This document shows positions 1-10,400 of a stretch of 48,565 nucleotides of DNA, in pieces. This DNA is from CAYYNP01 sp964472545. Lineage in GTDB: Bacteria; Planctomycetota; Planctomycetia; Pirellulales; Thermoguttaceae. Location of the stretch: positions 1 to 48,565 of the forward strand of contig CAYYNP010000035.1 in assembly GCA_964472545.1 (NCBI GenBank). Reading direction: 5' to 3'. How positions within the stretch are numbered: the first letter of the stretch is position 1; each line of letters starts with the position of its first letter. Made by a program: the position numbers and the translations under genes. The notes under the pieces were generated by a model. The model ran no database searches and was not told where the DNA came from. It worked only from the letters and a program-made list of their open reading frames with translations.

Positions 1-540
1 GCCAACCTCCGCTCGCTCTACGGCTACATGTGGACCCATCCCGGCAAGAAGCTGCTGTTTATGGGCGGCGAGTTCGGCCAGTGGAACGAATGGGATTTCG
101 ACACCAGCCTGCAATGGGACCTTTTGCAGTGGCCGTCGCACCAGGGATTGCAGAAGTGCGTGGCCGACCTGAACCACCTCTACCGCCGCGAGCCGGCGCT
201 GTACGAGCGCGACTTCGACGGCCGCGGCTTCGAGTGGATCGACTGCCACAACTACGAGGCCAGCACGTTCAGTTACGTCCGCCGGGCAAAGAACCCGGAC
301 GATTTCGTCGTCGTCTGCTGCAACTTCACGCCCGCCCCGAGGGTCGACCATCGGCTGGGAGTCCCGGAACTCTGCTGGTACGAAGAGATCTTCAACAGCG
401 ACTCGACCTACTACGGCGGCAGCAACATGGGCAACGGGCCGGGTATCATGGCCGATCCCCAAGAGGCCCACGGGCGGCCGGCTTCGGTCGAAATCACGTT
501 CCCGCCGCTGTCGACGATCGTGCTCAAGCCGCGGCGGTGA
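1..540 (+). CDS. glgB: 1,4-alpha-glucan branching enzyme, C-terminal part (5' end outside window)
   Basis: This is the 3' end of a glycogen branching enzyme gene; the frame is open from base 1 and ends in TGA. The enzyme (GH13) cuts alpha-1,4-glucan chains and re-attaches them by alpha-1,6 links in cytoplasmic glycogen. The visible 179 residues begin ANLRSLYGYMWTHPGKK and continue with LLFMGGEFGQ and a W-rich stretch around LQWDLL, which match the end of the GH13 catalytic barrel in GlgB. The rest (SYVRRAK, VVVCCNFTP, WYEEIFNSDS, YYGGSNMGN, ending LPPLSTIVLKPRR-like) is the C-terminal beta domain typical of GlgB. The N-terminal CBM48 and the catalytic acid residues lie upstream of the window. 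The gene is followed by a stem-loop of the dispersed GCTGCGC family and then by the convergent giant gene. The family is clear; which GlgB paralogue it is cannot be told from this fragment. Confidence 0.96.
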   Translation, partial: ANLRSLYGYMWTHPGKKLLFMGGEFGQWNEWDFDTSLQWDLLQWPSHQGLQKCVADLNHLYRREPALYERDFDGRGFEWIDCHNYEASTFSYVRRAKNPDDFVVVCCNFTPAPRVDHRLGVPELCWYEEIFNSDSTYYGGSNMGNGPGIMADPQEAHGRPASVEITFPPLSTIVLKPRR

Positions 541-559
541 GCGAGTGCACGAGGCGTGT

Positions 560-586
560 CTGGGGCACTGCTGCGCTTTGCCCCAG
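560..586 (+). repeat. Intergenic stem-loop, GCTGCGC-loop family, copy 1
   Basis: CTGGGGCA (560-567) pairs with TGCCCCAG (579-586) around an 11-base loop containing GCTGCGC. It is followed by TCACCC, and TTTT occurs at 601-604. It sits between the convergent ends of glgB and the 2038-aa gene, so it could help end either transcript, but the T run is too far from the stem for a textbook terminator. Close copies occur at 45917-45938 and 45969-45994, and relatives at about 41989-42016 and 48401-48432. Confidence 0.7.
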
Positions 587-613
587 TCACCCAGCGTCCA
601 TTTTCTGATAGTC

Positions 614-3600
614 CTAATCTCGGCGACCGCGTTGCCGGCGAAGCATCAACAACAGCGTTGCACCAGCCAGCAGCACCAGCGTACCCGGCTCGGGTACGAC
701 GTTGATCGTGCCGATCTGCGGCTCGGCGCCGAAGCCGGTGACGTACTCGAGCGTGAGGGTGCTCGGGTCGGTGCCGGCGGGTACGATCGCGCCGAGGGCC
801 ACGTTGCCGTAGCTGATCGTGCCGCCAAAGCCGCCTTCGCCGATCGTGTTTTCGTTGAGCGAAGCCAGGTTCGCGGCGTTGGCCAACGGCAGCACGTCGG
901 CCAGGGCGTTCAGGCCGGCGTCGGTGAACTCGCCGTTGCTGATCAGGCTCCAGTTCATCACGCCGTCGACCATCACGCGGACCTCGCCGGTGGCCGGGTT
1001 GTACTCGGCCGCCGCGGTGCCGTCGGCCGCAGTGCCGTTGGCCGCAGGGCCGGCGTCGCCGGTGAAGTTCGAGATCAGGTCGGTAATGTCTTGGCCGTCG
1101 ACGTTGCCGTCGCCGCGCCCGAAGAGGCCGCCGGCCGTGTCGCTCTTGAGCCAGTTGCGGTCGGCCGGGTCGCCGGGCCGGCTGAAGTTGGTGATCAGGT
1201 TCGTGATGTCCTGGCCGTCGACGCGGCCGTCGCCGTTGGCGTCACCGCCGGTGGCCACGAAGAACGTGGCGTCGGCGCTGAAGTAGCTCGGCGGTATGGT
1301 CGGCGGGAAGGTGTCGATGTAGGCGACGCCCTTGTGGAACACGCCCTGGTCGATGTGCGCCGGGGCCGCCGCGGTACCGGTGGGAACAACGGCAAAGTTG
1401 CCTTGAATCACGCCTTCAGAAAGGCTGTCGACGATCGACACGACGATCTCCTTGCCTTCCTGTTCCGCTTTGATGCCCTGGATCTGGTACTTCAACTCGC
1501 CGTCGAGGAACACGTCTGAGTTGCCCATGTTGTCCAACTGGCTCATGCCCTCCGGGGCCATCGTCAATACGGTCGAGGTATCGGGCGTCATGTGGACCTC
1601 GCCGCGGAACTTGATCGTCCCGGAGCCGCCACCGTCTGGAGCACTGGGCATGATCTGGCCGCTGAGCGTCAGATCGCCGTTGAGCGTACCGGTGCCGCCG
1701 AGAGTGCCGCTGAGATCAACTTGGGTGAAGTCGGGAGCCGCTTTGCCGAGCACGCCGGCGAGGTGCAGATCGGCAACTTCCTGCGCGGAAAGCCCACGAT
1801 CCCAAATCATCATCTCGTCGACATAGCCCTTGAAAAAGTCGTCGGCGGTCCAGTTGCTTTCGCCGATATAGTTGTTCGTTCGCACGACGTTTGCCGGCAC
1901 GCTGTGGCCGCCCTCTTCGTGCAGCAGGACGCCGTCACGATAGAGCTTCATCGTGGCGCCGTCGACCGGTCCGTCGTCACAGGTAGCCACAATGTGCTGC
2001 CAGTTCCATTGCGAAAAGACGCCGTTGGGGTCGATCGACTCATTGCCGCCGGCGGTACCATAGAACATCCAGCGGGCGTCGCCGGTAGTGCCGCGGTGGG
2101 CCAGCACGATGTTCTCGATCCCGGCTCCATTGCCGAAGTCGATGATCCGGCCCCAGTTGGGATAGTCCGTGTGATAGACCCAGGCCGAAACGGTGATGCC
2201 GCCAGTGAAGTCGGCGAAGCCGTCGGGGAGGTCGATGTAGCCTTGGCCGTCTAGCATCACTGCGCCGTCGAGCTTGCCGCGCGAGGTCCACGCCGGGCCA
2301 TTGGTGCCCAGGCCGGTCAGCGTGCCGTTGAGGCTCGGATCGACCGAGTTGATGGCCGTGTCGCCGGCGCCGTCGTCGAACCCCCAGTGGGAAATCGGCG
2401 CCCGCGGTCCGGCGAGCGTTACCTCGCCATTTAACATGAGTGTGTCGAAGCCTGCCGCCAAATCCTCTCCCATGACGCGGAAGTCGCCGCCGGGCTCGAC
2501 CGTGGCGGCGTAGCTGCTCGCCGTGAGGCTCTCGCCGATCGTGATCTGGTTGCCGTTGGTCAACACGGTACCGCCGCCCCGCAAGGTTACCGAGCGAAAG
2601 GCCGCCGGCACCCGCGTGTTGTAGACGGCGCCGCCGGAGACCGAAAGCGCGTCGGCGGTTACGCTGCCGTTGGCGCTGACGTCCATCGTGCCGCCGCCGG
2701 CCACGGAAACGCGTCCGGTGACCAACGGGGCGTTGACCTCCAAGCTGCCGCCGTCGACGCGCGTGGTCGACGGTGTGGCGTATCCCCACCAGCCGGGCTG
2801 CAGCGTCGGATTGGCCCGCACGGCCACGTCGCCGGGCGGAGTGAGCGTGAAGTTCAGGAAGTCGCCACCGCCGCCTTCGCTGTGGGCCAATACGAATTGG
2901 TATTGCTGCCCGGCGATCAGATCGGCCGTGCCGTTCTTGGGCGTGTTCCAGCCCTCCGGCGGGACGTTGTCGGTGATGTGCTCGGCGGCGCCGTCGAACT
3001 CGCCGTTCTGGTTGAGGTCGACGTAGAAGACCTCGAAGTCGTCGCCGTGGACGTCAAAGCCGTAGGTGCCGGTGGTGGGCGGAATGAAGACGCCGTTCCA
3101 CATCTGGCTGTAGGTGTCGTCCATGTTGCCTTGCTGCCAGACTTCGTCGACCCATTTCTGGTTTCGCGTCGGCGTGAGGTTGAACAGGCCGCCGTCTGCG
3201 CCGTTGAGCGCGCCATCGTCGGTCCCTGCGATGATGGCCGCCGTGGCGCCGTCGTAGAAGCCGTAGAGGATCTGGTCGGGCACGAAGAGGCCGTTGGTGG
3301 TCACCGGCTGATTGAGGACCATGGCGCCGCCGGTGACCTCGATGTTCGAGGTGTTCGGCAAGGGCGCATCGACGGTCATGGTGCCGGCGCTGACCGCCGT
3401 CGGGCCGCCGTAGTCTTTCACCGCGGCAGCCGTGACGTTGACCGTGCCGGCGGTTGCCCGGATGCCGCCCAACCCCGTTACCGGGCCGTCGACGACCAGC
3501 GTATACCCGTCGGCGGCTTCCAGCGAGAGCACGGCGGCGTTGCTCAGGGTGATGCCGTTGGCCGCGCTGCCGAGGGTCAGGGTGACGTCCGGCACGCCAC

Positions 3601-6600
3601 CGAGCACTTCGGCCGCACCGAGCTTGCCGTTGCCTTCGACCGGCAGCGGAGTGTCGAACGTCTGGTCGCCGCCGGTGCTCGACAGGAGCAGTCCGCCGCC
3701 GTTGAAGCTGAACGAAGCCGGTCCAAACGTGGTGCCGGTGGGATCGATCAAGCCGACCAATTCGCCGCCGTAGAGTTCAAAGGTCGTGTTCTCCATGCCG
3801 GTGCCCGTTTTATCGACGATCACACGGCTGTCGCCGCCGATTTCAACGGTGATTTCCCGCCCTCTGAAGTCCATCCCGCTGGCTGCGGTCAGGGTCGTAT
3901 TGACCATGGCCGCGATTCCCACGGTGGCCTCCGCGTCGCCGGAGACTGCCGTACTGGCGAAGCTAATTGGGCTGCCGGTGGTCGTTAGCGTAGCATCGGG
4001 ATCGATGGTCAGCGGACCCAACGCGAGGCTGAGGCTGTTACCCACGGACAGTTCGGAGTCGGCCGTCACTTCGACGGTATGCGAGGTCAGATCTCGCGGC
4101 CCAACGCCGCCGGTCCGGAACAAGCTCGCCGTGTTGGCGTCGACGTTTCGCGGCAGGATGTAGTCGGCCGCATTCGTGCTCGTGGCTTGACCGGTGGGGT
4201 CGAATCCAAAGCCCATGGTGCCGACTCGACCCAAACCGCCGCCACCAGGGTTGAAACGGGCCTCGAAGTCGACCCAGCCGGGCGTCACGTTCACCACACC
4301 CGACGCGTTGACCACGTTCCACTGCGTATTGTGCAGCACGACTTGCCCGTCGACCTGGATCCAGGTTTCGTCGTCGACGCTCTCAAAGAACGACATCCGT
4401 CCATCTTCGTCGTAAATCTGGCCGGTGTATACGTACGTCGTGTAGGGCGTCCATGGGGGATTGCTCGTGCTCTCCGTGATCGTCGGGCCGAGACGGTCGA
4501 GTGTCCCGTTTTCCGGGTTGGGGATGCTGGTGTCGATCGGCCGCGCGTTCTCGGCGAAGAAGCCGAAGGTCAAGCCGGGCACGATGTCGTTGAGGATGTT
4601 CGAGGCGACGACCATGCGGCCGCCGGAAAGCCGCATGGCGGTCGATCCGGCCCAGGCCTCGTCGTTGAGCATCGTCAGCGTGCCGCCGTTGGCGTCGATG
4701 GTAGCCTTCTGCATGTTGGCAATGTAGCCGTCCTTGATCGTCAGATCGCCCGGGCCGGCCTTGGAGAAGACGAACTGATTGAGCGCCGCACCGCCGTCGA
4801 TCGTGCCGAAGTCGGTCGCGTCGGCCTGTGGGTCGACACCGACCGCCTCGGCCGTTGGGGCGACGACTGCGTTGGCAAAGGTGACCGACTTGCCGGTGGT
4901 GGTGATGATGCCGTTTTGCAGCGTCAGTGTGCCGAACGTGCCGCCTTGGTCGGAGATTACGTCGATGCCGGAGTCTTCGGTGACGACGAAGTCTGCCCCG
5001 GGCAGATTCACGGCCCGGGTGCCGGACGCCGACCACCAGCCGTCCTGAGCGGGCAGGCTGGGGTTGATGCGGGTGCGATTGCCGGCTCCGGCACTGGGTA
5101 TGCCGATCTCGAAATTCAAGAAGTCGCCGCCGCCACCCTCGTTATGCGCCAGCGCCCACTCGTACGTCTGGCCCGCGGTCAAGTCGATGGTACCCGTCTT
5201 GGGCGTGTTCCATCCGTCCGGCGGCGCGTTGTTCGTGACGAACTCCTCGAGACCGTCGAATTCGCCGTTGCGATTCTTGTCGATGAAGAGCACCTCGTAG
5301 TCGTCGCCGTGGACGTAGAACTCGTAGGTGCCGGTTTCGGGGGCCTTGAAGAAACCGCTCCACATTTGGGTGTAGGTGTCGCTCATGGCGCCCTGCTGCC
5401 AAAGTTCGCCGGTCCATCCTTGAGTCGAGGTGGGCGTGGCCAGGAAGACGCCGCCGTTCTCGCCGTTGGCCAGGTTGTCGTCGATGGTCGCGAGTTCGGT
5501 GTTGGCCAGGCCGTCGTAGAATCCGTAGGCGATCACGTTATCGACGATCGCATCGACCCCGCGAAAGCCGATCGTCCCACCGGTGAGCATTATCGGCTCG
5601 GTCGAGACGCCCAACGGATTGGCGCCGCCCAGGGTGAGTTTGCCGGCGGCGACGTTGAAGACCGTGTCTGGCCGCACGGAGACCGCGCCGACGTCCATTG
5701 CCCCGCCGCCTTCCATGATGAATTCGGCGCCACTGCCGAGCGTGCGAAGGTTGTTCACCGAGAGCGACCCGCTGGGCAACACGACCGAGGTGCCGGCGAA
5801 GGTTAACGTGCCCAGGTCACCGCCGCCGTATTGGAATGACACTTCGGAATCGGCCCCCATCGAGATCGACCCGGCGCCGGCGTAGAGACTGCCGACGACG
5901 TCCAGGCTCCTGCCCGCGCCAATGTTGACCGAGCCGCCGTTGATCTGCAGCGTGAAGACCGATTCGTCGTCGGTCACGCTGATCGTGCCCGTGTTGAGAA
6001 TCGCCTTGCTCATCTCGCCGGGTATACCACTGGGGTTCCACTTCGTCGAGGAATTCCAGTTACCCGAGCCGCCGGCCCAGGTGTACTCGTTCTCCACCCG
6101 GGCTAGCGCAACATCGGTGAAGGTGGCCGCGGCGAGTTGCGTGTTGTCGTGTGAGGTGACCGCCATGCCGATGTAAGGCGTCACCATCGGGATGTCGACC
6201 GACCCTTGTTCAATCCAGGTCTCACCGTCCGCCGAGCGGTAGCCCGTCAGCGTGTCGCCGAATCGCGTCAGCCGGATCCAATAGGGCTTGGTGCCTTCGG
6301 GGGGACCGGTGGTCGTTGCGGTGAGGCTGCCTGCGCCCGAGAGCGGACGCCATTGGAACGCGGCCCTCGGATCGCCCGAGACGAGCATTTGGGCGTGCGT
6401 GCTGATGTCGCTCAATTCGTTGCGGATCATCACGCCGGCTTTCGACCAGGAGTTGGTGATGTCCAACGACGTCACCTGGGCCTGGATCACGGCGTCGCCG
6501 ATCAGCGGCACGTCGTCGTAGACGAAGTGGAACTCGTCTTCGTTGCCCCAGATGTCGTCGCCGCCGCCGTAGACGGTGAACGCCCCCGTGCCGGGGTCCT

Positions 6601-6730
6601 GCTCGAAGATCTGAGTAAACGCCGGATTTCCCGCTTGGCCGATATCCTGCTCGAACCAAGCGGCCCCGGCCGTGCCGCCGATCAACAGCGGCAGTCCGAC
6701 GGCCGACAGCAACGCGGTGAGTTTCTTCAT
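614..6730 (-). CDS. Giant PEP-CTERM surface protein (2038 aa) with DUF1349-like, PA14-like, LamG and dockerin-like modules
   Basis: This is an exported multi-domain protein. The start at 6730 is chosen because it gives MKKLTALLSAVGLPLLIGG, a clear Sec signal peptide (cleavage about residue 23), with GGAGAG a few bases upstream; the frame stays open 56 codons further but that stretch is not protein-like. Domains seen: DUF1349-like lectin-type fold 24-205 (GGGDDIWG, SWSKAGVMIRN); a WAGGSGNW module and beta-helix-like repeats 215-395; PA14-like 400-545; a beta cassette 575-710; a third PA14-like stretch about 750-845; more repeats 880-1145; PA14-like 1150-1297; LamG 1445-1660 (ISHWGFDDGAGD); dockerin-like EF-hand pair 1828-1893; PEP-CTERM tail 2011-2038 (VPEP, hydrophobic helix, RRQRGRRD). 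PEP-CTERM proteins are normally cut and sorted by an exosortase at the cell envelope; none is in the window. Function is inferred as polysaccharide or matrix binding; the substrate is unknown. It is divergent from the 4087-aa paralogue. Confidence 0.9.
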   Translation of the reverse strand: MKKLTALLSAVGLPLLIGGTAGAAWFEQDIGQAGNPAFTQIFEQDPGTGAFTVYGGGDDIWGNEDEFHFVYDDVPLIGDAVIQAQVTSLDITNSWSKAGVMIRNELSDISTHAQMLVSGDPRAAFQWRPLSGAGSLTATTTGPPEGTKPYWIRLTRFGDTLTGYRSADGETWIEQGSVDIPMVTPYIGMAVTSHDNTQLAAATFTDVALARVENEYTWAGGSGNWNSSTKWNPSGIPGEMSKAILNTGTISVTDDESVFTLQINGGSVNIGAGRSLDVVGSLYAGAGSISMGADSEVSFQYGGGDLGTLTFAGTSVVLPSGSLSVNNLRTLGSGAEFIMEGGGAMDVGAVSVRPDTVFNVAAGKLTLGGANPLGVSTEPIMLTGGTIGFRGVDAIVDNVIAYGFYDGLANTELATIDDNLANGENGGVFLATPTSTQGWTGELWQQGAMSDTYTQMWSGFFKAPETGTYEFYVHGDDYEVLFIDKNRNGEFDGLEEFVTNNAPPDGWNTPKTGTIDLTAGQTYEWALAHNEGGGGDFLNFEIGIPSAGAGNRTRINPSLPAQDGWWSASGTRAVNLPGADFVVTEDSGIDVISDQGGTFGTLTLQNGIITTTGKSVTFANAVVAPTAEAVGVDPQADATDFGTIDGGAALNQFVFSKAGPGDLTIKDGYIANMQKATIDANGGTLTMLNDEAWAGSTAMRLSGGRMVVASNILNDIVPGLTFGFFAENARPIDTSIPNPENGTLDRLGPTITESTSNPPWTPYTTYVYTGQIYDEDGRMSFFESVDDETWIQVDGQVVLHNTQWNVVNASGVVNVTPGWVDFEARFNPGGGGLGRVGTMGFGFDPTGQATSTNAADYILPRNVDANTASLFRTGGVGPRDLTSHTVEVTADSELSVGNSLSLALGPLTIDPDATLTTTGSPISFASTAVSGDAEATVGIAAMVNTTLTAASGMDFRGREITVEIGGDSRVIVDKTGTGMENTTFELYGGELVGLIDPTGTTFGPASFSFNGGGLLLSSTGGDQTFDTPLPVEGNGKLGAAEVLGGVPDVTLTLGSAANGITLSNAAVLSLEAADGYTLVVDGPVTGLGGIRATAGTVNVTAAAVKDYGGPTAVSAGTMTVDAPLPNTSNIEVTGGAMVLNQPVTTNGLFVPDQILYGFYDGATAAIIAGTDDGALNGADGGLFNLTPTRNQKWVDEVWQQGNMDDTYSQMWNGVFIPPTTGTYGFDVHGDDFEVFYVDLNQNGEFDGAAEHITDNVPPEGWNTPKNGTADLIAGQQYQFVLAHSEGGGGDFLNFTLTPPGDVAVRANPTLQPGWWGYATPSTTRVDGGSLEVNAPLVTGRVSVAGGGTMDVSANGSVTADALSVSGGAVYNTRVPAAFRSVTLRGGGTVLTNGNQITIGESLTASSYAATVEPGGDFRVMGEDLAAGFDTLMLNGEVTLAGPRAPISHWGFDDGAGDTAINSVDPSLNGTLTGLGTNGPAWTSRGKLDGAVMLDGQGYIDLPDGFADFTGGITVSAWVYHTDYPNWGRIIDFGNGAGIENIVLAHRGTTGDARWMFYGTAGGNESIDPNGVFSQWNWQHIVATCDDGPVDGATMKLYRDGVLLHEEGGHSVPANVVRTNNYIGESNWTADDFFKGYVDEMMIWDRGLSAQEVADLHLAGVLGKAAPDFTQVDLSGTLGGTGTLNGDLTLSGQIMPSAPDGGGSGTIKFRGEVHMTPDTSTVLTMAPEGMSQLDNMGNSDVFLDGELKYQIQGIKAEQEGKEIVVSIVDSLSEGVIQGNFAVVPTGTAAAPAHIDQGVFHKGVAYIDTFPPTIPPSYFSADATFFVATGGDANGDGRVDGQDITNLITNFSRPGDPADRNWLKSDTAGGLFGRGDGNVDGQDITDLISNFTGDAGPAANGTAADGTAAAEYNPATGEVRVMVDGVMNWSLISNGEFTDAGLNALADVLPLANAANLASLNENTIGEGGFGGTISYGNVALGAIVPAGTDPSTLTLEYVTGFGAEPQIGTINVVPEPGTLVLLAGATLLLMLRRQRGRRD
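1055..1249 (-). other. Dockerin-like EF-hand pair of the 2038-aa protein
   Basis: Residues 1828-1892. Loop 1 (DANGDGRVDGQD) has acidic or Asn ligands at EF-hand positions 1, 3, 5, 9 and 12. Loop 2 (GRGDGNVDGQD) keeps positions 5, 9 and 12 but lacks an acidic residue at position 1 and has Arg at 3. The two loops are joined by a linker longer than in cellulosomal dockerins. By family knowledge the fold binds calcium and often a cohesin; binding here is not shown. Confidence 0.75.
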
Positions 6731-7450
6731 TATGCTCTCTCCGAAAAGCAAGGAGACGATGAGTCTCCATAGGAATCGCGCAGATCGCCGCCAGAGAAGT
6801 GCGCAGACACCAAGACAGCAAGATTGTGGATGAGACGTGCAGACCTCTGACCAGCGCAAATACGCTCGTAATAAACCGAACGCTACCTGAACACACAAGC
6901 GGACATTGTTCCGCGCAGCGCAGCCATGAAGTAAACGGTAGGGGAACCTACCACGAAGACTTCAGCATACCAAGAACTGACGGAAGAAACAACCCCTCCG
7001 AATAGAGGGTCGCATGCAGCGCCGTCGACGTCACCCGGAGACAGCCGCAGCTCCTTGCGCGTGGAAGATCTCGCATCGGTTCCGCGAGTTTTCTCCCTCT
7101 CAGGGCCCCTCCCCTATTGGGTCTTGGCGGACTGCCAAGAAAAACTCATTTCTATGAGGATAGATGTGTTGCAAACATACGCGAGTATGATATGGTGGAG
7201 ACTACGGAGCCGGCCGATCGTGCCGGCGTACCCCGTCACGCCATTCCGGCATTCGAGGCAGTAGGGCCGCTGTAGATATCGCTATCGGGCGACTAGGCCC
7301 GGGGACATCCGTCCTCCGGCGTCCCACTTTTTCTGCACTCATCGCAATACGTCTTGCCGGTGATCGGTTTGCGCCGTCACGGCAGAACTGCGAATACCCT
7401 TTCTACTGCTTTTGCATAAGTTATTCCTCACGTTTCGATCGGAGAGAGTT
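6731..7450. promoter_or_regulatory. Divergent regulatory region between two giant PEP-CTERM genes
   Basis: This 720-bp region has no convincing gene and lies between start codons that point away from each other. Both genes carry CGGAGAGAG just before ATGAAG (7440-7448 on +, mirrored at about 6735-6743 on -), so translation signals are shared. Seen inside: a hairpin GGAGAC/GTCTCC at 6752-6768 in the leader of the leftward gene; GGTAGG/CCTACC at about 6937-6952; and three short inverted repeats close together, TCTTGGC-N5-GCCAAGA (7122-7140), CTCAT-N4-ATGAG (7145-7158) and CATAC-GCGA-GTATG (7176-7189). A weak sigma70-like TTGCAA-N16-TATGGT (7169-7196) overlaps the last repeat on +. No known riboswitch was recognised. 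Confidence 0.5.
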
Positions 7451-10400
7451 ATGAAGACGAGAACGACCGCACGCTGGTTGGCATCCCTATGCGGGGCGCT
7501 GGCCGTTTTCTTTGCCGTTGCCGGTAGTAGTTCGGCCGTAGTTATCGGCGATATCGGCATCTACAGTGCTGGTACCGCGGGAGAGGCGCTCACCACGGCG
7601 GACCTGAAGCACGGCTGGGATACAACCGTGCGAGCCGACGCCGGTGCGTATCCGCTGGTCGGCGGCAACGACATCACGATGTCGGCCGGGTACCATTTGG
7701 TGATGTACAACTCGCGGTTCAACTCCAGCGGCGGCAGCAACCGCTCGGAGATCCAGTCGCAGATCCAAATCAACGGCGGCGACATCCCCTTCGGTTGGTC
7801 GCAGGGATACATCCGCCGCAGCAACGGCCAGAACGAGACCATCACCGCCGGCGGCGCGATCATCAAGGCCGAAGACAATGACCTGCTCTCGTTGAACTCC
7901 TTCAGGACCGACAACAACGGCGCCGGCGTCGCCCGGGCGGACGGCGCATCGGCCATCCAACTGCTGAAACTGGACGACACCTGGGACTATTTGCAGTTGA
8001 GCCTGTCGGCCGACCAAGCCGGCCCTACCGACGGAACCTGGACGCCCGTGGCGTACGACGTGCAGGACGAAATTGCGGCCAGTTCGTTTGGCCATACGCC
8101 CGGCAGCGGCGACGTCACGCTGAAGGAGCCCGGCCACTACATGGTCTTCGCCAACACCTACGGCTTCGAGTCGACCGACCGCACGATCCTGATGCAACGG
8201 CTGACGCTCGATGGCTCGTTGGTGCCGGGTTCGCGATCGACCGTCTACATCCGCGGCAATCAGAACAGTGCTTCGGAAGGGGCGGCGTCGATCGGGATGA
8301 TTGTCGAGACTACCTTAGAAAACCAGGTGCTCAACGTCCAAGGGGCCTTGGACGTGAACCGCTCGCCGTTCAACTACATCGGCGGCAAGACCGGCCTGAC
8401 GATCGCCAAGCTACCTGATGACGGTGACTACATCCGGTTGGACGACAGCGGAACGGACAACTTCAACGCAGGCAGTGCGACGCCCATGGGGTGGGACGAC
8501 GAATTGGAGCTAGATGCCGGAGCCTTTACGCACAGCGACAGCCAGGTCGGTGTGCTGGCCGACGACGATTATCTGTTCCTCACGGCTCTGCACGACAACG
8601 ACGACCAGGTGCAGCGGGGTTTCTACTGGCAGCGATGGCGGACCAACGGTACCGATTTCCATCCGTTCGGCTATACGGGCAAGTTTTCCCGTAACACCGG
8701 CGGTGCCGACAAGGTCGGCAACTGGTCGGGTGCGTTGCTCGGGATGCAAAGCGGCGACTACGTCGAGGTCGTCTCCCAGGCACTCGGTGCCAGCGGCACG
8801 CTCAGCGCCGACGAGAAAGGCCTGCAAGGCGTGCGGCTCGGTTCGATCTTGATTCAGGCCGCCGATCTGGTCTGGGATAACTCGCTGGACAACAACTGGA
8901 TGTCGGCCCACTGGTCGGGCACGACGCCGGCCGGCGGCGAAGGCATGATCATCGGCGGCGGCCGCGTGCTGGTCAATTCCAACGTGACCGGCGCGCTGGC
9001 GCCTCTGAAGGTCGCGCTGAACGGCGGCGAATTGCGGATCAACTCCGGTCGAACGCTCGAAGTGGCCAGCGGACTGGGGCTCGAGGTTGCCAGCGGCGCC
9101 ACGCTGAACCTTGTCGGCGGTACGTTGACCACGCCGAAACTCGTCGCCGGCGGTACCCAGACCATCGGCGCGGGCTCGACGCTGAACGTCGGCGGCAGTC
9201 TGATCGTCGATTCGGCCTTGGACGCCTCGGCCGGCACATTGAACGCCACCGGCGCCGGCATTGAGGTCAACCCCGGCGGCAGTCTGATCGTCGGCGGTCC
9301 GCTGAGCCCCGCCAGCCTGGACGTCAACGGGTCGATGACCGGAACCGTTCTGAACGTGGCCGGCGACCTGAACGTCGGCGGCACGGTCAACGTCGTCGGT
9401 GGCGACGTCCTGGGCTCGATCTCGGTGATCGACGGCTCGCTCACCACGGCCAATCCGTTGACGGCCCCGAGCGTCGTTATGGCCGGCCCGGGCGCTACGC
9501 TCAACGGGCCGATCACGGCCACGAAGGACTATTTCTTCGAGGACGCCACCGTGCCGTTCGACATATCCGGCGCGGCCAATGTCAACGCCGAGGCCGGCAC
9601 AGTCAATTTCACCGGGGCCGGCGCACAGGATTACACCGGCGCGACGTTCGTCACCGGCGGCACGCTCAACGTCAATGCCCCGATCACCGCCACGCAGTAC
9701 CTGTCGCTCAACGGCGGCTCGGCCGTGCTCAATGAGCCGCTGACCACCATCGGCAGCGGGGTCACCGCCGGGTTGGACGTGAGCGTCTATAACGGCGCCA
9801 CCGGGCTGGCGCTGGTCACCTTCGACGGGGAGTTCTTTGACCCCATCGGGGCGTCGTTCATGGGTGTCGGCGGCCGGCTGGCCGACCACCCGGTACAAAG
9901 GGGAATCAGCACGTGGAACGTGGCCGATAACACCGCCGCCACGAACCTCTCGGCCGCCAACGGCGACCAATACCAGGTCGTTTGGACCGGTCAGTACAAC
10001 GCCGACGAAGACGGCGACCACCTTTTCCGCGTGGGGCAACGGGCCAACCCGACCGGCGGCATCGACGACGACGGCTCGTTCTACATCGACACCAACCAGA
10101 ACGGCATCTTCGAGACGTCCGAACGCATCGCCACCGCCGGCAACGGCCAGGTATCCGCAGGCCTGACGGCGGGCACAAGCTACGACATCGCGATCGGCTT
10201 CAACGAGAACGCCGGCGGCATCAACTTCGGCGGCTACTTCTCGAAGCCCTCGGACGCCGGTGCGTGGACGCTGGTCAATCCCGGCGCCGCCGCGCAGGCC
10301 GGCCTCTGGACTAGCGTCGCCCCGTCGGCGTCCGTTACCGACGGCACACTGGAGATCAACGCCACGCTGACCACCAGTGAACTGTTCGTGAACGACCTGG

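Noticed and set aside
6731..6898. Longer start for the 2038-aa giant protein
   Set aside because: The added 56 residues are Cys/Arg/Trp-rich and would bury the signal peptide; GGAGAG precedes the internal ATG.
6799..7005. Small open frame of 68 codons in the divergent spacer
   Set aside because: No ribosome binding site, no recognisable protein features, and it overlaps the expected leader of the leftward giant gene.
7158..7174. Sigma54-type promoter (GG ... TTGC) before the 4087-aa gene
   Set aside because: The GG and GC are separated by 11 bases instead of 10, and the rest of the consensus is poor.
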